Source of the DNA: Cellulosimicrobium sp. ES-005
GTDB lineage: Bacteria; Actinomycetota; Actinomycetes; Actinomycetales; Cellulomonadaceae
Reading direction: 5' to 3'
Length of the DNA: 64,000 bases
Assembly: GCF_040448685.1 (NCBI RefSeq)
Contig: NZ_CP159290.1
Span: 2,170,001 to 2,234,000 of the forward strand
The notes under the pieces were generated by a model. It was given only the letters and a program-made list of their open reading frames with translations, was not told the origin of the DNA and ran no database searches. A program made the position numbers and the translations under genes. Of the stretch, positions 9,384 through 18,625 are shown piece by piece. Position 1 is the first letter of the stretch, and each line of letters begins with the position of its first letter.

Positions 9384-10477
9384 GCGACCGTCACCTCCTG
9401 CGTCCGCGCGACGCCCGCGCCGAGCGCGTCGACCAGGCCCCGCGCCATCGACTCCGCGGAGTAGGCCTCGCGGACCCACGCGGACAGCTCGCGGTCGGGG
9501 ACCTGCTCCCGCTCGTCCCACGCGTCGAGCGCAGCCTGCGCGAGACCCTCGACCGAGTCGGTCGGGAACCACCGGACCGCACCGTGGTCGGCCAGCTCGA
9601 TCTCCGGCGAGTGCGGCTCGTCGCGCGACACGAGGGTCGGGACACCGAACCCCGCAGCCTGGGTGAGGGACAGACCGGCGAAGCCCGGGGAGACGGCCGC
9701 GAAGGCGCGCGCGTACACCGCCCGGAGCGCCTCGACCTCGTCGACCCATCCCGCGAACGTCACCACGTCGTCCAGCCCCTCGCCGCGGACGAGCCGTTCC
9801 AGCTCGGCCTTCTGCTCGCCGTCGCCGACCAGCGTGAGCCGCATCCCGGGCCGCCGACGGTGCGCGACGGCGAACGCCCGCACGAGCAGGTCGACCTTCT
9901 TGGCCCGGACGAACCGGCCCACGTACACGAGCTCGTCCCGGACATCGCCCGCGTCCGGGGACACCCGGATCGCGTCGCGAGGGTAGAGCGCGTTCGTCGC
10001 GACCCAGACGGGCGAGCCGGGCAGCTCGGCCCGCGCGTCGGCGGCGTCGGCGACGGTGTAGGAGATCGTGCCGTGCGCGAGGCGGCGCATGAGGCGGCGA
10101 ACCGGTGCGGTCCGCGCGTCCTGCCCCGCCCGGGGATGCACGTGGCCCCACACCAGCACCCGGCGCCCCGTCGCGCGCCGCAGACCGAGCAGCAGCCACG
10201 CGGTCACGCTGCGCGGGTTCAGGTCGACGACGGTCGTGCCCTGGCGCCACGCGTCGCGCCAGTGCCCCACCTGGAGGAAGACGGCGGGGCGACGCACCCG
10301 GACCATGCGCACCCGCTCGTACCACCCGACGCCCGTGTCGGTCCGCACGCTCGGGTCCTGGTGCGCCTCGCTCACCCACACGGAGAGGTCGCCGGGATAG
10401 CTCTCCCGGACGATCTCCGTGCACGCGCGCCGGTAGCGCGGCATCACAGCGAGGTAGAAGCCTGCGCTCTCTCTCAT
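9380..10477 (-). CDS. GT4-family glycosyltransferase
   Basis: Glycosyltransferase of 365 residues with a GT-B fold. The N-terminal half includes [12 protein letters not shown] and [10 protein letters not shown]. The C-terminal half has the GT4 nucleotide-sugar signature [20 protein letters not shown], then [16 protein letters not shown]. The donor-site region [20 protein letters not shown] keeps the usual acidic/Gly pattern only in part. Its start overlaps the polymerase stop and its own stop overlaps the acyltransferase start, each by 4 nt. It probably adds a mid-chain sugar of the repeat unit; donor and acceptor are unknown. Confidence 0.85.
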   Translation of the reverse strand: MRESAGFYLAVMPRYRRACTEIVRESYPGDLSVWVSEAHQDPSVRTDTGVGWYERVRMVRVRRPAVFLQVGHWRDAWRQGTTVVDLNPRSVTAWLLLGLRRATGRRVLVWGHVHPRAGQDARTAPVRRLMRRLAHGTISYTVADAADARAELPGSPVWVATNALYPRDAIRVSPDAGDVRDELVYVGRFVRAKKVDLLVRAFAVAHRRRPGMRLTLVGDGEQKAELERLVRGEGLDDVVTFAGWVDEVEALRAVYARAFAAVSPGFAGLSLTQAAGFGVPTLVSRDEPHSPEIELADHGAVRWFPTDSVEGLAQAALDAWDEREQVPDRELSAWVREAYSAESMARGLVDALGAGVARTQEVTVA

Positions 10478-11937
10478 GGCACACCCTTCGTCAGGTGGTC
10501 GGGTACTCGGGACGGGGCGGGCGGCGGGGTTGCGTCGCTCGCGCCGGGCGGGTCCGCGCGACGGGACCGGGGCGGTCCCGTGCCCAGGAGGAGCCGCAGC
10601 AGCCAGAGGCCGACGATCGTGAGGACCACGACCTGGGCGAGGATGGCGAGCTGCGCGGCCGGGTTGCCGCGGACGACGTTCGGGACGAAGGAGATGAATC
10701 CGAGGGTCAGGACGAGCCTCGCGCCCCGCGCCGAGGGCAGCGCCGCCTGGCTCGCGTGCACGAACCACCCGAAGACGAGCATGCCCAGCACGACCCCCGC
10801 GAACGCGAAATCGAGGTAGAGGGCCCCCGGCAGGCTCGGCACCGGACACAGGTACTCGGCGCACGAACCGCCGAACATGGCGCGCAGCCGCGAGTTGCTC
10901 CAGGACTCCGTGCCGAGGACGCCAGCCGGCAACGGTGCGAGCACCAGCTCCAGCACCGTCCCGCGCCCCCACCCGACCGGCAAGTCTCCGCCCAGACGCG
11001 GCGCCGCGTACGCGACGTAGGAGAACATCTCCGTGTCGTAGGACAGCAGGAAGCTCTCCGCGATCCCCCGGGTGCCTTCGACCTCGTAGAACTCCTGCAT
11101 CGCCGTCCCCAACGACGCCCCTTCCGACCGCGACCCGGCGCTGCGCACGAACGGGACGATCGCGAGCGCGAGGAGACCGACGACGGCCAGCGCGACGTGG
11201 CGCGGCCGTACCCGGCGGTCCCACACCCTCGCGGACGCCGCGACGACGGCCAGGAGGACCACCGGGAGCAGGAAGCGGCGGGTGCCGAGAGCCGTGGTCG
11301 GCACGACCGCGAACGCCACCGCCGCCCAGAAGAGCAGGCGCTCGCCGGTCGTGGGTCGCACGCGCCGGTCGCGCACGACGCGGACCGCCGCGAGCGCCAG
11401 CGCGCCCATGACCGGCAGCGCCATGACGATCGCCGGCATGCCCTCGAGCCGCGCGTCGACCGCGGCCGACCGCCCCAAGAACATGAGCGAGAGGAAGCCC
11501 GCGCCGCCCCCGTAGGCGGCGATCGCCGCGAACCAGAGCAGGACCGTCGCCACGCAGAACGCCGCGGCACCCGGGAGCGGCACGCGCGCGAGGGCATCCG
11601 CCACCCCGGCCCGTCCGTCGTCGCCGTCGTGCGGCACCGCCCCGCGCCCCGGCGCCGGGACGCGCCGCGCGGCGCGCGCCGCGTACCCCACGAAGAGGGA
11701 GACCACGGCGACCAGCCCGACCCACGTCGCCTGCTGGAACCCGTCAGTGACGCGCAGGCCGTAGAAGTCGTAGGCAGCGCGGTCGATCATGAGCAACGGG
11801 CGCAACCCGTAGATCGCGACGAGCATGAACACCGTGAGCCCGAGCGGGCCGACGAGCACCCCGCGCCGGGTCCCCCCGAGCGCGAGGAGGAGCACCGCCC
11901 CGAGGACGGTGGTCAGCACAGGGACGGTGGGTGACAT
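10474..11937 (-). CDS. Wzy-like polysaccharide polymerase (multi-spanning membrane protein)
   Basis: Membrane protein of 487 residues with about twelve hydrophobic segments, for example [34 protein letters not shown] and [18 protein letters not shown] larger extracytoplasmic loop near residues 270-360 includes [23 protein letters not shown]-type acidic patches and several Cys. Wzy polymerases have little sequence conservation. The call rests on the topology, the size, and the position between a glycosyltransferase and a pyruvyl transferase in a Wzx/Wzy-type operon. Predicted role: joining flipped repeat units at the outer face of the membrane. The start ATG is 1 nt past the previous stop. Confidence 0.75.
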   Translation of the reverse strand: MSPTVPVLTTVLGAVLLLALGGTRRGVLVGPLGLTVFMLVAIYGLRPLLMIDRAAYDFYGLRVTDGFQQATWVGLVAVVSLFVGYAARAARRVPAPGRGAVPHDGDDGRAGVADALARVPLPGAAAFCVATVLLWFAAIAAYGGGAGFLSLMFLGRSAAVDARLEGMPAIVMALPVMGALALAAVRVVRDRRVRPTTGERLLFWAAVAFAVVPTTALGTRRFLLPVVLLAVVAASARVWDRRVRPRHVALAVVGLLALAIVPFVRSAGSRSEGASLGTAMQEFYEVEGTRGIAESFLLSYDTEMFSYVAYAAPRLGGDLPVGWGRGTVLELVLAPLPAGVLGTESWSNSRLRAMFGGSCAEYLCPVPSLPGALYLDFAFAGVVLGMLVFGWFVHASQAALPSARGARLVLTLGFISFVPNVVRGNPAAQLAILAQVVVLTIVGLWLLRLLLGTGPPRSRRADPPGASDATPPPAPSRVPDHLTKGVP

Positions 11938-11938
11938 C

Positions 11939-12979
11939 TCAGGAGCCGCCCTTCAGACCTTCGGCGCGCGCGACGACGAGCGCCCGCACCTCCTCGACCG
12001 CCGCCCGGGCTGCCCGGCGGTCGACCGCGACCGGGTCGCCCAGCGGTGCCAGGAGCGCACCGACGTCGCCGGGTGGCTCCCTCGTGGGGAGCACGGCGAG
12101 GGTCGTCGACAGCTTGTCGCTCGTCGGCGTGCTCACGGGCACCACGACCGCCCCGTTGCGCGCCCCGAGCAGCAGCGCGTGGAGCCGGTCGCTCACCACC
12201 ACCCGGGCCGAGAGCATCGCCCGGGTCACCCGGGCGAGCTGCTCCCGGTGGTCCCCGGCCCACGCGACGTGGTCGATCCCGTGGACCTGGGCGAGGCGGG
12301 CGTGCTGCGCGCCGTCGCGACGGACCTGGGTCACCAGCACCGGGCGCGTCCCGGTGCGCCGCGCCGCCTCCAGCGCGTCCCGGACGAGCGCGTCGTCGAC
12401 CGGCCGGTCGCCGCGGAAGGAGAGCACCATCGCGTCCTTCGCCCCGCCCGGCGACGACGGGCCGTCGTCGCGCGCGAGGGCGAGGTCCGGCCCGACCCGG
12501 ACGCGCGGCCCCAGGATCCCCCGGGTCACCTCGTCGCGCGCCACGTACAGGGACTGCAGGCGGACGCTGGCCGACTCGACGAACCGACCGGCCCGGCTGT
12601 CGCCGCGCACCGCACGGCCGAGCGTCAGCGCCTCCCCCCGACCGAGGCGCACGAGCACGACGTTGGCGAGGTTGACGAGGCTCTTGAGGAGCGCACGAGG
12701 ACGCCCGTCCAGACGCGCCGGTCCGGGCGCGAAGACGAGGAGCGGGCGCTCGCGGCCCACGACCGCCCGCAGGAGCCGCGCCTGGAAGCGCGAGGGGCGC
12801 GTGACCACCGTCGTCCCGTCCAGGTCGTACGAGGCCCGGTAGGAACGGCCCGCCCCTCCCGCGAACACCACGACCTCGTCGCAGCACTCCCGCAGGACGT
12901 GCAGCATCTCCTGCCGGATGACGACGTCCCCCAGGTTGTCCTCCTGGGCCAGGATCGAGCAGAAGCCCACGACGGTCAT
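11939..12979 (-). CDS. Polysaccharide pyruvyl transferase family protein
   Basis: Transfers pyruvate from phosphoenolpyruvate to a sugar hydroxyl pair, making a ketal that adds negative charge (CsaB/WcaK-like family). The protein has 346 residues. The N-terminal EDNLGDVVIRQEM (near 16-28) matches the family's GD(N) nucleotide-fold motif. The C-terminal VVSDRLHALLLGARNGAVVV (near 268-287) is the strongly conserved D-R-x-H signature, followed by DKLSTTLAVLPTRE. The start overlaps the flippase stop by 4 nt. With UDP-glucuronate it implies an anionic polymer. The sugar modified is unknown. Confidence 0.88.
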   Translation of the reverse strand: MTVVGFCSILAQEDNLGDVVIRQEMLHVLRECCDEVVVFAGGAGRSYRASYDLDGTTVVTRPSRFQARLLRAVVGRERPLLVFAPGPARLDGRPRALLKSLVNLANVVLVRLGRGEALTLGRAVRGDSRAGRFVESASVRLQSLYVARDEVTRGILGPRVRVGPDLALARDDGPSSPGGAKDAMVLSFRGDRPVDDALVRDALEAARRTGTRPVLVTQVRRDGAQHARLAQVHGIDHVAWAGDHREQLARVTRAMLSARVVVSDRLHALLLGARNGAVVVPVSTPTSDKLSTTLAVLPTREPPGDVGALLAPLGDPVAVDRRAARAAVEEVRALVVARAEGLKGGS

Positions 12980-14232
12980 GGCCGCGCCTCCTCGGCCCGC
13001 GGGGTGGTGCTCACCGGCGTCGCGCGCACGCTCGGTGCCGCGCGGTGGTGCCCGACCAGCCTCCGGGCCAGCAGGGCCGCCTGAAGGAGGAGCGCCACCC
13101 CGTAGGCCACCGCCGCCCCGGCCGCGCCCGCGACCAGCGCCCCGAACCCGGCCCCGACGAGCGCGACCGCCGACATCGTCACCGCGGCGCGCGAGACGAA
13201 CCCGGCGTCGCCATACCCCTGGAGGAGCGACGTGCAGACCGAGGCGACCGCGCCGAACGGCAGCGCGAGGAGCATGATCTGCACCGAGAGGACGGCGGGG
13301 CGGTACTCGTGCAGCACGGGCAGCGCCTCGACGAGCACCGGGACGCACGCTGCGAGCAGCACGTAGACGGCGGCCACGCCGGACACGAGCCAGGCGAGGT
13401 GCGACAGCACGCGCCTGCGCGCAGCGGTGTCGGAGGCTCGCGTCGCGTGCGGGAGCAGGGCGACGGCGAGCGAGGTGGGGACGAGCCGCAGCGGGACGGT
13501 CGTCCGGCTCGCCAGCGAGTACAGGCCCCCGGCCGTCGCGCCGCCGGTCAGGGCGACGATCGGGACGTCCAGGTTCCGTGCCTGCACCGCGACGGTGTTC
13601 ACCCAGAAAGGCCGCGCCTCGCGGACCACCTGGGAGAGCGGCGCCCGGTGGCCGTCCGGGAGCCGGCGGCGGTTCGCCGCGTTGAGCCAGACGACCGACA
13701 GCAGCGCGCCCGTCGCCATCGCCGTCCCGTACGCGAGGACCGGCTCGGTGCCCCCGGCGCACAGCGCGGCGAACCCCACCGCGGCCACCGCGCGGCGTAC
13801 CACGAGGTTGGCCGTCGCGAGGGGCGCCCGTCCGTCGGCGATCGCGATGCCTGCGACGGTCTCGGCGTTGCGCTCGGCGGCGGCCCACACGGCGAGCGGG
13901 AGGACCGGCGCCAGGCTGCCACCGTCGAGGACGGCCAGGACGAGCCAACCCGCGAGCGCGCCCGAGACGAGCAGCGGCCCCGTCGTCAGCCGGCTGAGCA
14001 CGACTGCCGACCGCACGCGTCCGTCGTCCGGGGCCTCGGCGCGCGTCCGCACGAGGTACGTCGACAGGCCGAGGTCCCAGACCGCCTGCAGGACCGTGAG
14101 CGTGGCGACCACCGACCCCACGACGCCCAGCTCGCTCGGCCCGACGAGCACGGCGAGCGCTCCGAACGTCACCGCCTGCAGCGCCGCGGCCACGAGCCGG
14201 CCGGTGGTGAGCCAGGCGAACGCGCCGATCAC
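12976..14232 (-). CDS. Wzx-like polysaccharide flippase
   Basis: Predicted lipid-linked repeat-unit flippase of the MATE-like MOP superfamily, 418 residues with about twelve membrane segments. The N-terminus FAWLTTGRLVAAALQAVTFG and the following LVGPSELGVVGSVVATLTVL are typical of RfbX/Wzx-type proteins, as are QSVWDLGLSTYLVRTR-like loop residues near 55-70. The C-terminal half is rich in Ala/Val/Leu with few charges. The start is GTG; the gene lies 12 bp after the sugar-transferase stop and overlaps the pyruvyl transferase by 4 nt. The family call is good from position and topology; substrate specificity is not visible. Confidence 0.85.
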   Translation of the reverse strand: MIGAFAWLTTGRLVAAALQAVTFGALAVLVGPSELGVVGSVVATLTVLQAVWDLGLSTYLVRTRAEAPDDGRVRSAVVLSRLTTGPLLVSGALAGWLVLAVLDGGSLAPVLPLAVWAAAERNAETVAGIAIADGRAPLATANLVVRRAVAAVGFAALCAGGTEPVLAYGTAMATGALLSVVWLNAANRRRLPDGHRAPLSQVVREARPFWVNTVAVQARNLDVPIVALTGGATAGGLYSLASRTTVPLRLVPTSLAVALLPHATRASDTAARRRVLSHLAWLVSGVAAVYVLLAACVPVLVEALPVLHEYRPAVLSVQIMLLALPFGAVASVCTSLLQGYGDAGFVSRAAVTMSAVALVGAGFGALVAGAAGAAVAYGVALLLQAALLARRLVGHHRAAPSVRATPVSTTPRAEEARP

Positions 14233-14244
14233 GGCGCCCCACGA

Positions 14245-15768
14245 TCAGTACGCGCCGTCACGCCCCACCACCGCTCGCAGCGTCCGCAACAGGATGAGGA
14301 GGTCCCCGGTCACGGTCCAGTTCTCGACGTAGTACAGGTCCAGCCGCACGCTCTCCTCGAGCGTGAGGTTGTTGCGGCCCGAGACCTGCCACAGCCCGGT
14401 GAGCCCGGGCTTGACCAGCAGCCGCCGGCCGATCTCGTCGTCGTACTGGTCGACCTCGAGCGAGACCTGCGGACGAGGTCCGACGAGGCTCATCGAGCCC
14501 CCGAGCACGTTGAAGAGCTGCGGGAGCTCGTCGATCGAGTAGCGGCGGATGAACGCACCCACCCGGGTGACCCGAGGATCCTGCTTGGGCTTGTAGAACA
14601 CGCCGACGTTGCCCGCGCCGAGGACGTCCTCGAGCCGGGACTCCGCGTCGACGACCATCGAGCGGAACTTGAGGACGGTGAACGGCTCGCCGCGCAGCCC
14701 GACGCGCTCCTGCGCGAACAGGACCGGACCGTGGCTCGTGAGCCGCACCGCGAGCGCCGTCACGAGGAGCGGGACGCAGAAGAGCACGAGGAGGCCGAGC
14801 GCGCCGACCACGTCGAACGCGCGCTTGAGCACGTGCTGGGGGCCCGAGTACCCGGGCGCCTCGACGTGCAGGAGCGGCAGCCCCGCCACCGGCCGGGTCC
14901 GGATGCGTGGTCCCGCCACGTCGGTCAGCGCGGGCGCGAGGACGAGGTCGGCTCCCCACGGCTCGAGGTCCCACGCGAGCCGCTTGACGGTCCGGGGCGT
15001 CACGAGGTCGGACCCCGTGACCATCACGGTGTCGGCCCGCAGCGGCTCGACGAGGCGCGCGGTGTCGCTCACCTCGCCGACCACCGGCACGCCCGCCACC
15101 GTCTCGTGCGGCTCGACCGCGCCTCCCGGGACGCACGCGCCGACGACCTGGTAGCCGCTGTCCGCCGCCTCGCGCAGCCTCTCCACGAGGTGCGCGGCCC
15201 CGTCGCGACCGCCGACGACGAGCGTCCGCGACCGGCAACGGCCGCGCCTGCGGAGGCGGACCAGTCGGCGCCGCACCGCCCACCGCCCCAGCAGGAGGAG
15301 GACGAGGCCGACGGGCAGCGCGACGGCGACGTACCCTCGGGCCAGGTCGTACCGGACGAGGTACGCCGCGATCGCGACCATCCCGAACACCCCGATCGTC
15401 GTGTTGACGACGCGCGCGTACTCGGGCGCGCCGGAGCCCAGGCTCCGGCTGTCGCGCGAGAACGCCACCCGCAGCGCGCACCACCAGATCACGAGCAGGC
15501 CGACCGAGATGGCGACGTACCGGGCGTCCAGGACGGTCCCGCCGATCCCGTCGAACCGGACGAGGTACGCCGTCGCGATGGCGGCGCCCACCGCCAGCGC
15601 GTCGACGGCGGCGACACGCCGCGCGAGCCGCGGCTTCCAGCCCGGGCGCCGATAGGCGCCGAGGGCGATACGGACGAGCTGTCCGGTGTCGAAGGACGGC
15701 GTCGTGACCGGCCGTCCCGTCCGTTCGAGATCGACGGCGTCGACCTCGTGATCCTTCTCCAACGTCAT
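14245..15768 (-). CDS. Polyprenyl glycosylphosphotransferase (WbaP/WcaJ-like)
   Basis: Starts repeat-unit synthesis by moving a hexose-1-phosphate from a nucleotide sugar to undecaprenyl phosphate at the inner membrane. It has 507 residues. Four N-terminal membrane segments lie between about 50 and 150, followed by a Rossmann-like domain (TLVVGGRDGAAHLVERL). The C-terminal catalytic domain begins with a membrane hairpin after LKRAFDVVGALGLLVLFCVP. It contains FKFRSMV-type residues (VLKFRSMVVDAE), then RRYSIDELPQLFNVLGG and VKPGLTGLWQVSGRNNLTL. All catalytic-domain landmarks are present. It is the likely first enzyme of the pathway. Confidence 0.95.
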   Translation of the reverse strand: MTLEKDHEVDAVDLERTGRPVTTPSFDTGQLVRIALGAYRRPGWKPRLARRVAAVDALAVGAAIATAYLVRFDGIGGTVLDARYVAISVGLLVIWWCALRVAFSRDSRSLGSGAPEYARVVNTTIGVFGMVAIAAYLVRYDLARGYVAVALPVGLVLLLLGRWAVRRRLVRLRRRGRCRSRTLVVGGRDGAAHLVERLREAADSGYQVVGACVPGGAVEPHETVAGVPVVGEVSDTARLVEPLRADTVMVTGSDLVTPRTVKRLAWDLEPWGADLVLAPALTDVAGPRIRTRPVAGLPLLHVEAPGYSGPQHVLKRAFDVVGALGLLVLFCVPLLVTALAVRLTSHGPVLFAQERVGLRGEPFTVLKFRSMVVDAESRLEDVLGAGNVGVFYKPKQDPRVTRVGAFIRRYSIDELPQLFNVLGGSMSLVGPRPQVSLEVDQYDDEIGRRLLVKPGLTGLWQVSGRNNLTLEESVRLDLYYVENWTVTGDLLILLRTLRAVVGRDGAY

Positions 15769-15910
15769 GGCGCCCCCTGCGACGTCCGTGGACGCAGCCC
15801 CGACGGTCCGCCGGCGCGCGACCGCCCCTCAGGGCGTGCCGGACGCCGCCGTCACCGACGGTCTGCCGAGCTCTCCGCCGCGGGTCCGGACGTCGTCGTC
15901 ACGGCGGCGG

Positions 15911-15965
15911 CCGGTCGCCGGGCGACCGGTGTGCCTGCGCTGCACCCGTCGTCGAGGACGGGTGC
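15911..15965 (-). terminator. Two stem-loops after the LAXTG gene
   Basis: Positions 15942-15950 and 15957-15965 form a perfect 9-bp stem (GCACCCGTC/GACGGGTGC) around a 6-nt loop, just past the stop at 15971 on the minus strand. A second stem, 15911-15918 with 15922-15929 (CCGGTCGC/GCGACCGG), follows. No T-run is present, as is common for actinobacterial terminators. About 140 bp then separate this from the sugar-transferase start and hold nothing else I recognise. Confidence 0.6.
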
Positions 15966-15970
15966 CCGGC

Positions 15971-16525
15971 TCAGGCCTTGGTCCCCGCCGAGCGGCGTCG
16001 GCTGCGCGCGACCAGGACGGCCGTCGCGCCACCCGCGACGAGCAGGACGGCGCCGCCGAGCAGCAGCACGTCGTCGGACCCGGTCTCGGCGAGGCCGCCC
16101 GAGGTCCCGTCGCCCGCGCCGTCGGCCGAGCCCGTGCCACCGGCCCCGTCGGAGGCGGGGACGGAGACGATCTGCTGGCTCGACAGCACGGTCCCGTCGG
16201 CGTCGGTCGCCACCAGGGAGAAGGTCCCCGGCTCGGAGAGCGTCACCGCGAACGACGCGAAGCCGTCGACGGTGTCCTTGGTCAGCGCCTTCGTCCCGGC
16301 GATCGAGATGGCGCCGTCCGGGACGTCGGGCGACGAGATCGTCAGCGTGATCGTCGGGTTCCCGGCCGGTCCGCCCACCGTGACGGTGAACGTCTCGCCG
16401 ACCTCGGGCGTCGCGGTGGAGACGCCGACCTCGTACTCGTCCGCCTCGTAGGCGGACGCGACGGCCGGTGCCGCGGCGAGCGCCGCGGCGAGGAGCAGCG
16501 TGGTCGCTGCGCGTCGAAGCTTCAT
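15971..16525 (-). CDS. Secreted LAXTG (class E sortase-type) cell-wall-anchored protein
   Basis: Exported protein of 184 residues. A clear Sec signal peptide (residues 1-25, ending AVASA) is followed by one Ig-like beta-sandwich region (about 30-122, EVGETFTVTVGG and EPGTFSLVATDADG) and a Gly/Ser/Ala linker. Then come LAETG (145-149), a hydrophobic segment (about 153-173) and a basic tail RSRRR. This is a sortase signal with Ala at position 2, which is typical of class E sortases in high-GC actinobacteria. No sortase is in the window. The protein probably displays a small beta domain on the wall, next to polysaccharide genes; its binding partner is unknown. Confidence 0.88.
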   Translation of the reverse strand: MKLRRAATTLLLAAALAAAPAVASAYEADEYEVGVSTATPEVGETFTVTVGGPAGNPTITLTISSPDVPDGAISIAGTKALTKDTVDGFASFAVTLSEPGTFSLVATDADGTVLSSQQIVSVPASDGAGGTGSADGAGDGTSGGLAETGSDDVLLLGGAVLLVAGGATAVLVARSRRRSAGTKA

Positions 16526-16530
16526 GTCAA

Positions 16531-16565
16531 AGGCCCCCTGCCTTCGTCGTCGGGCGCGGGGGCCT
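16531..16565 (-). promoter_or_regulatory. Hairpin covering the ribosome binding site of the LAXTG gene
   Basis: AGGCCCCC (16531-16538) and GGGGGCCT (16558-16565) are perfect 8-bp complements. On the minus strand the 3' arm reads AGGGGGCCTTTGAC directly before the ATG at 16525. The same bases are therefore the only plausible Shine-Dalgarno and one side of a strong hairpin followed by TTT. It may act as a terminator for the DUF4012 gene, as a translational lid on the LAXTG gene, or both. A second 8-bp stem lies upstream (16574-16581 with 16585-16592, CCGACGTC/GACGTCGG). Confidence 0.55.
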
Positions 16566-16620
16566 ACGGTCGGCCGACGTCACGGACGTCGGTCGTCGCA
16601 CGTGCCCCCGCCGTGCTCCC

Positions 16621-18528
16621 TCAGGAGAACACACCCGTGCCGCACCCGACAGCCGGGAGGGCCGTCGTCTCGTTCCTGGCACCTGGAGTTTTCCTCACGG
16701 AAACACTGCCTCGCTGGTTCTTGCCGCTGACGACCTCGTACTCGTACGTCGCGGACTCCCCTAGCGCGAGCTCGACCGACCGCGCTCCGACGACGAGCCC
16801 GTCGTGCACCTGGGCGAAGAGCCCGGGCTCGCCCTCGCCCGTCGACGCCCCGCGGATCCCTCCACCCCGCGGCGCGTAGACGAGCAGGTTGGTCCGTATC
16901 GTGCCGTCCCCTCCGGCTCCGAGGACGTACTCGGGCAGCTCTGACGCCTCCGCGCGGGTGAGCGTGGAGGCGAGCGTCACATGCACCGTGAAGGCCTGCG
17001 AGCCGTCGGGACGGCACGTCACGTCGTCGACCGCCACGGTGGAGTCGAGGTAGTAGCCGGTCTTGGACGCGGTCGTCGCGTTGAGGTAGACCCCGACGAC
17101 AGGAGACGTCGGACCGCCCGCGGGGTCGGTGCGGCGGCCCTCGAGCTCGCCGGAGAGGACCGTGCCCGCCAGGAGGTCCTGCTCCGCGGCCCGGGCGGAC
17201 CACACGAGCAGACGACCGTCCCGGGCCGACCGGGCGAGCGCGTCGACGAGCGCCGCGGCGTCCCCCTCCCCCGTGGTCAGCGAGCCGAGCACCTCGCGGG
17301 CGACCAGGGCCAGCACGGCGTCCTGCTCCGCCGGGTCCGCGTGGTCGACGTAGACGCCGTGGAGCAGGTAGGCGGCCGCGTCCTGCGTCGTGAGCCGGAG
17401 CGTCCCGCCGCCCGGCGTCGCGACCTCGACCGGCCCGACGCCGCCGAGCACCCCCGCGAGGGCCACGGGGTCGACGGCGACCACGCCGTCGACCTCCGCA
17501 CCCGTCTGCCGCAGCCAGGCCTCGCGCGCCACGCGTGCGGCGCGCGGGAAGTCGGGGGTGGACGTGACGTTGAGCATGTACCTGCCGAGGTCGTCACCGA
17601 ACAGCGCGGCCTCGGAGCCGCTCAGGTCGACCACGCTCTCCGGGAACGCACCGAGCGCGCTGCCCGGACGGACCTCCACGAGCTCGACGGCGCCCGACTC
17701 CGCCCGGAGGTGGAGCACCGAGCCGGCGATCCCGCCCGTCGCGCGCGGCTCGGCGTTGTTCTGGACGAGCACGAGGTAGTCCCGCACGCCGTCGGCGCCG
17801 AGCATCGGCGGGACGAGCTGGACCGCGCGTGCCGCGGTCGCCGTCTGGGCGGCGACGCCGCCGAGCTGCTCGCGCAGGTCGTCCACCGCTGCGGCCAGCG
17901 GGCTCACGAGGGTGGAGGTGTCGATCCTCGCGACGGTCTCGTACGACGTCACGACCGCGCGGTCCGCGGCGACGACGTCGTCGCGCGCCGCGCGGAGAGG
18001 TCCCAGGTCGACGGCCCCGGCCGTCGGCGCGAGGGCGGACGGGGACGCGACGGTGACGGCGTCCGCGAGGCGCGGGAGCGCGTCCTGAGCGACCCGGTCG
18101 ACAGCGCCAGTGGCCTCCCCGAGGGCTCGCGCGTCGTCGCCGACGAACGGCAGCGCGCGGGCGACCGTCCAGTGCGGGCCGTGCGTCGCGGACGCCGCGA
18201 CGCGTGCGGACCGACGGACGTCGTCGATCGCCGCCCCGGCGTCCCGGCCCGTCCGCACGTGCTCCTGCACGGCGGGCAGGGTGGAGGCCACGTCCTGGAG
18301 TGCGGCACGCGCGCGCAGGACGTCCGTGACCAGCCACGCGGACCACGCCAGCGCCACGACGAGGGCGATCCCGCCGGCCACGGCGACGCGCCTGCGCCGC
18401 CGCGGAGAGGGCGCTCGGCGGGACGGTCGCCGTGCCGCAGGACGACCTCGTCCTGGCTCCGGTCGTGCGGAGGGCGCGACCAGCGTCGCGGCCCCTGCCC
18501 ACCGTGGACCCCACCCGTCGTGCACCAT
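16621..18528 (-). CDS. DUF4012 membrane-anchored protein
   Basis: Protein of 635 residues with a basic, Pro/Ala-rich cytoplasmic head (1-47), one membrane span (about 48-68, VAVAGGIALVVALAWSAWLV) and a large outside domain. The DUF4012 core is recognisable in YLVLVQNNAEPRATGGIAGS (about 235-255), DFPRAARVAREAWL and GVVAVDPVALAGVLGGVGPV. The family belongs to the LytR-like surface-protein neighbourhood and is often coded with actinobacterial polysaccharide genes; its biochemical role is unknown. The ATG has a G-rich site (GGGGGGCGGC) before it. It is divergent from the phosphatase gene, with 97 bp between the starts. Confidence 0.88.
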   Translation of the reverse strand: MVHDGWGPRWAGAATLVAPSARPEPGRGRPAARRPSRRAPSPRRRRRVAVAGGIALVVALAWSAWLVTDVLRARAALQDVASTLPAVQEHVRTGRDAGAAIDDVRRSARVAASATHGPHWTVARALPFVGDDARALGEATGAVDRVAQDALPRLADAVTVASPSALAPTAGAVDLGPLRAARDDVVAADRAVVTSYETVARIDTSTLVSPLAAAVDDLREQLGGVAAQTATAARAVQLVPPMLGADGVRDYLVLVQNNAEPRATGGIAGSVLHLRAESGAVELVEVRPGSALGAFPESVVDLSGSEAALFGDDLGRYMLNVTSTPDFPRAARVAREAWLRQTGAEVDGVVAVDPVALAGVLGGVGPVEVATPGGGTLRLTTQDAAAYLLHGVYVDHADPAEQDAVLALVAREVLGSLTTGEGDAAALVDALARSARDGRLLVWSARAAEQDLLAGTVLSGELEGRRTDPAGGPTSPVVGVYLNATTASKTGYYLDSTVAVDDVTCRPDGSQAFTVHVTLASTLTRAEASELPEYVLGAGGDGTIRTNLLVYAPRGGGIRGASTGEGEPGLFAQVHDGLVVGARSVELALGESATYEYEVVSGKNQRGSVSVRKTPGARNETTALPAVGCGTGVFS

Positions 18529-18625
18529 GCCGCCCCCCGCGACTCGCCCCCGACGCGACGGCTCCGGTGCGGGCCGCCGCTCGCGCTACATTACCCAGAC
18601 CCGCGGTCGCCAGGAGGTCTGAAGC

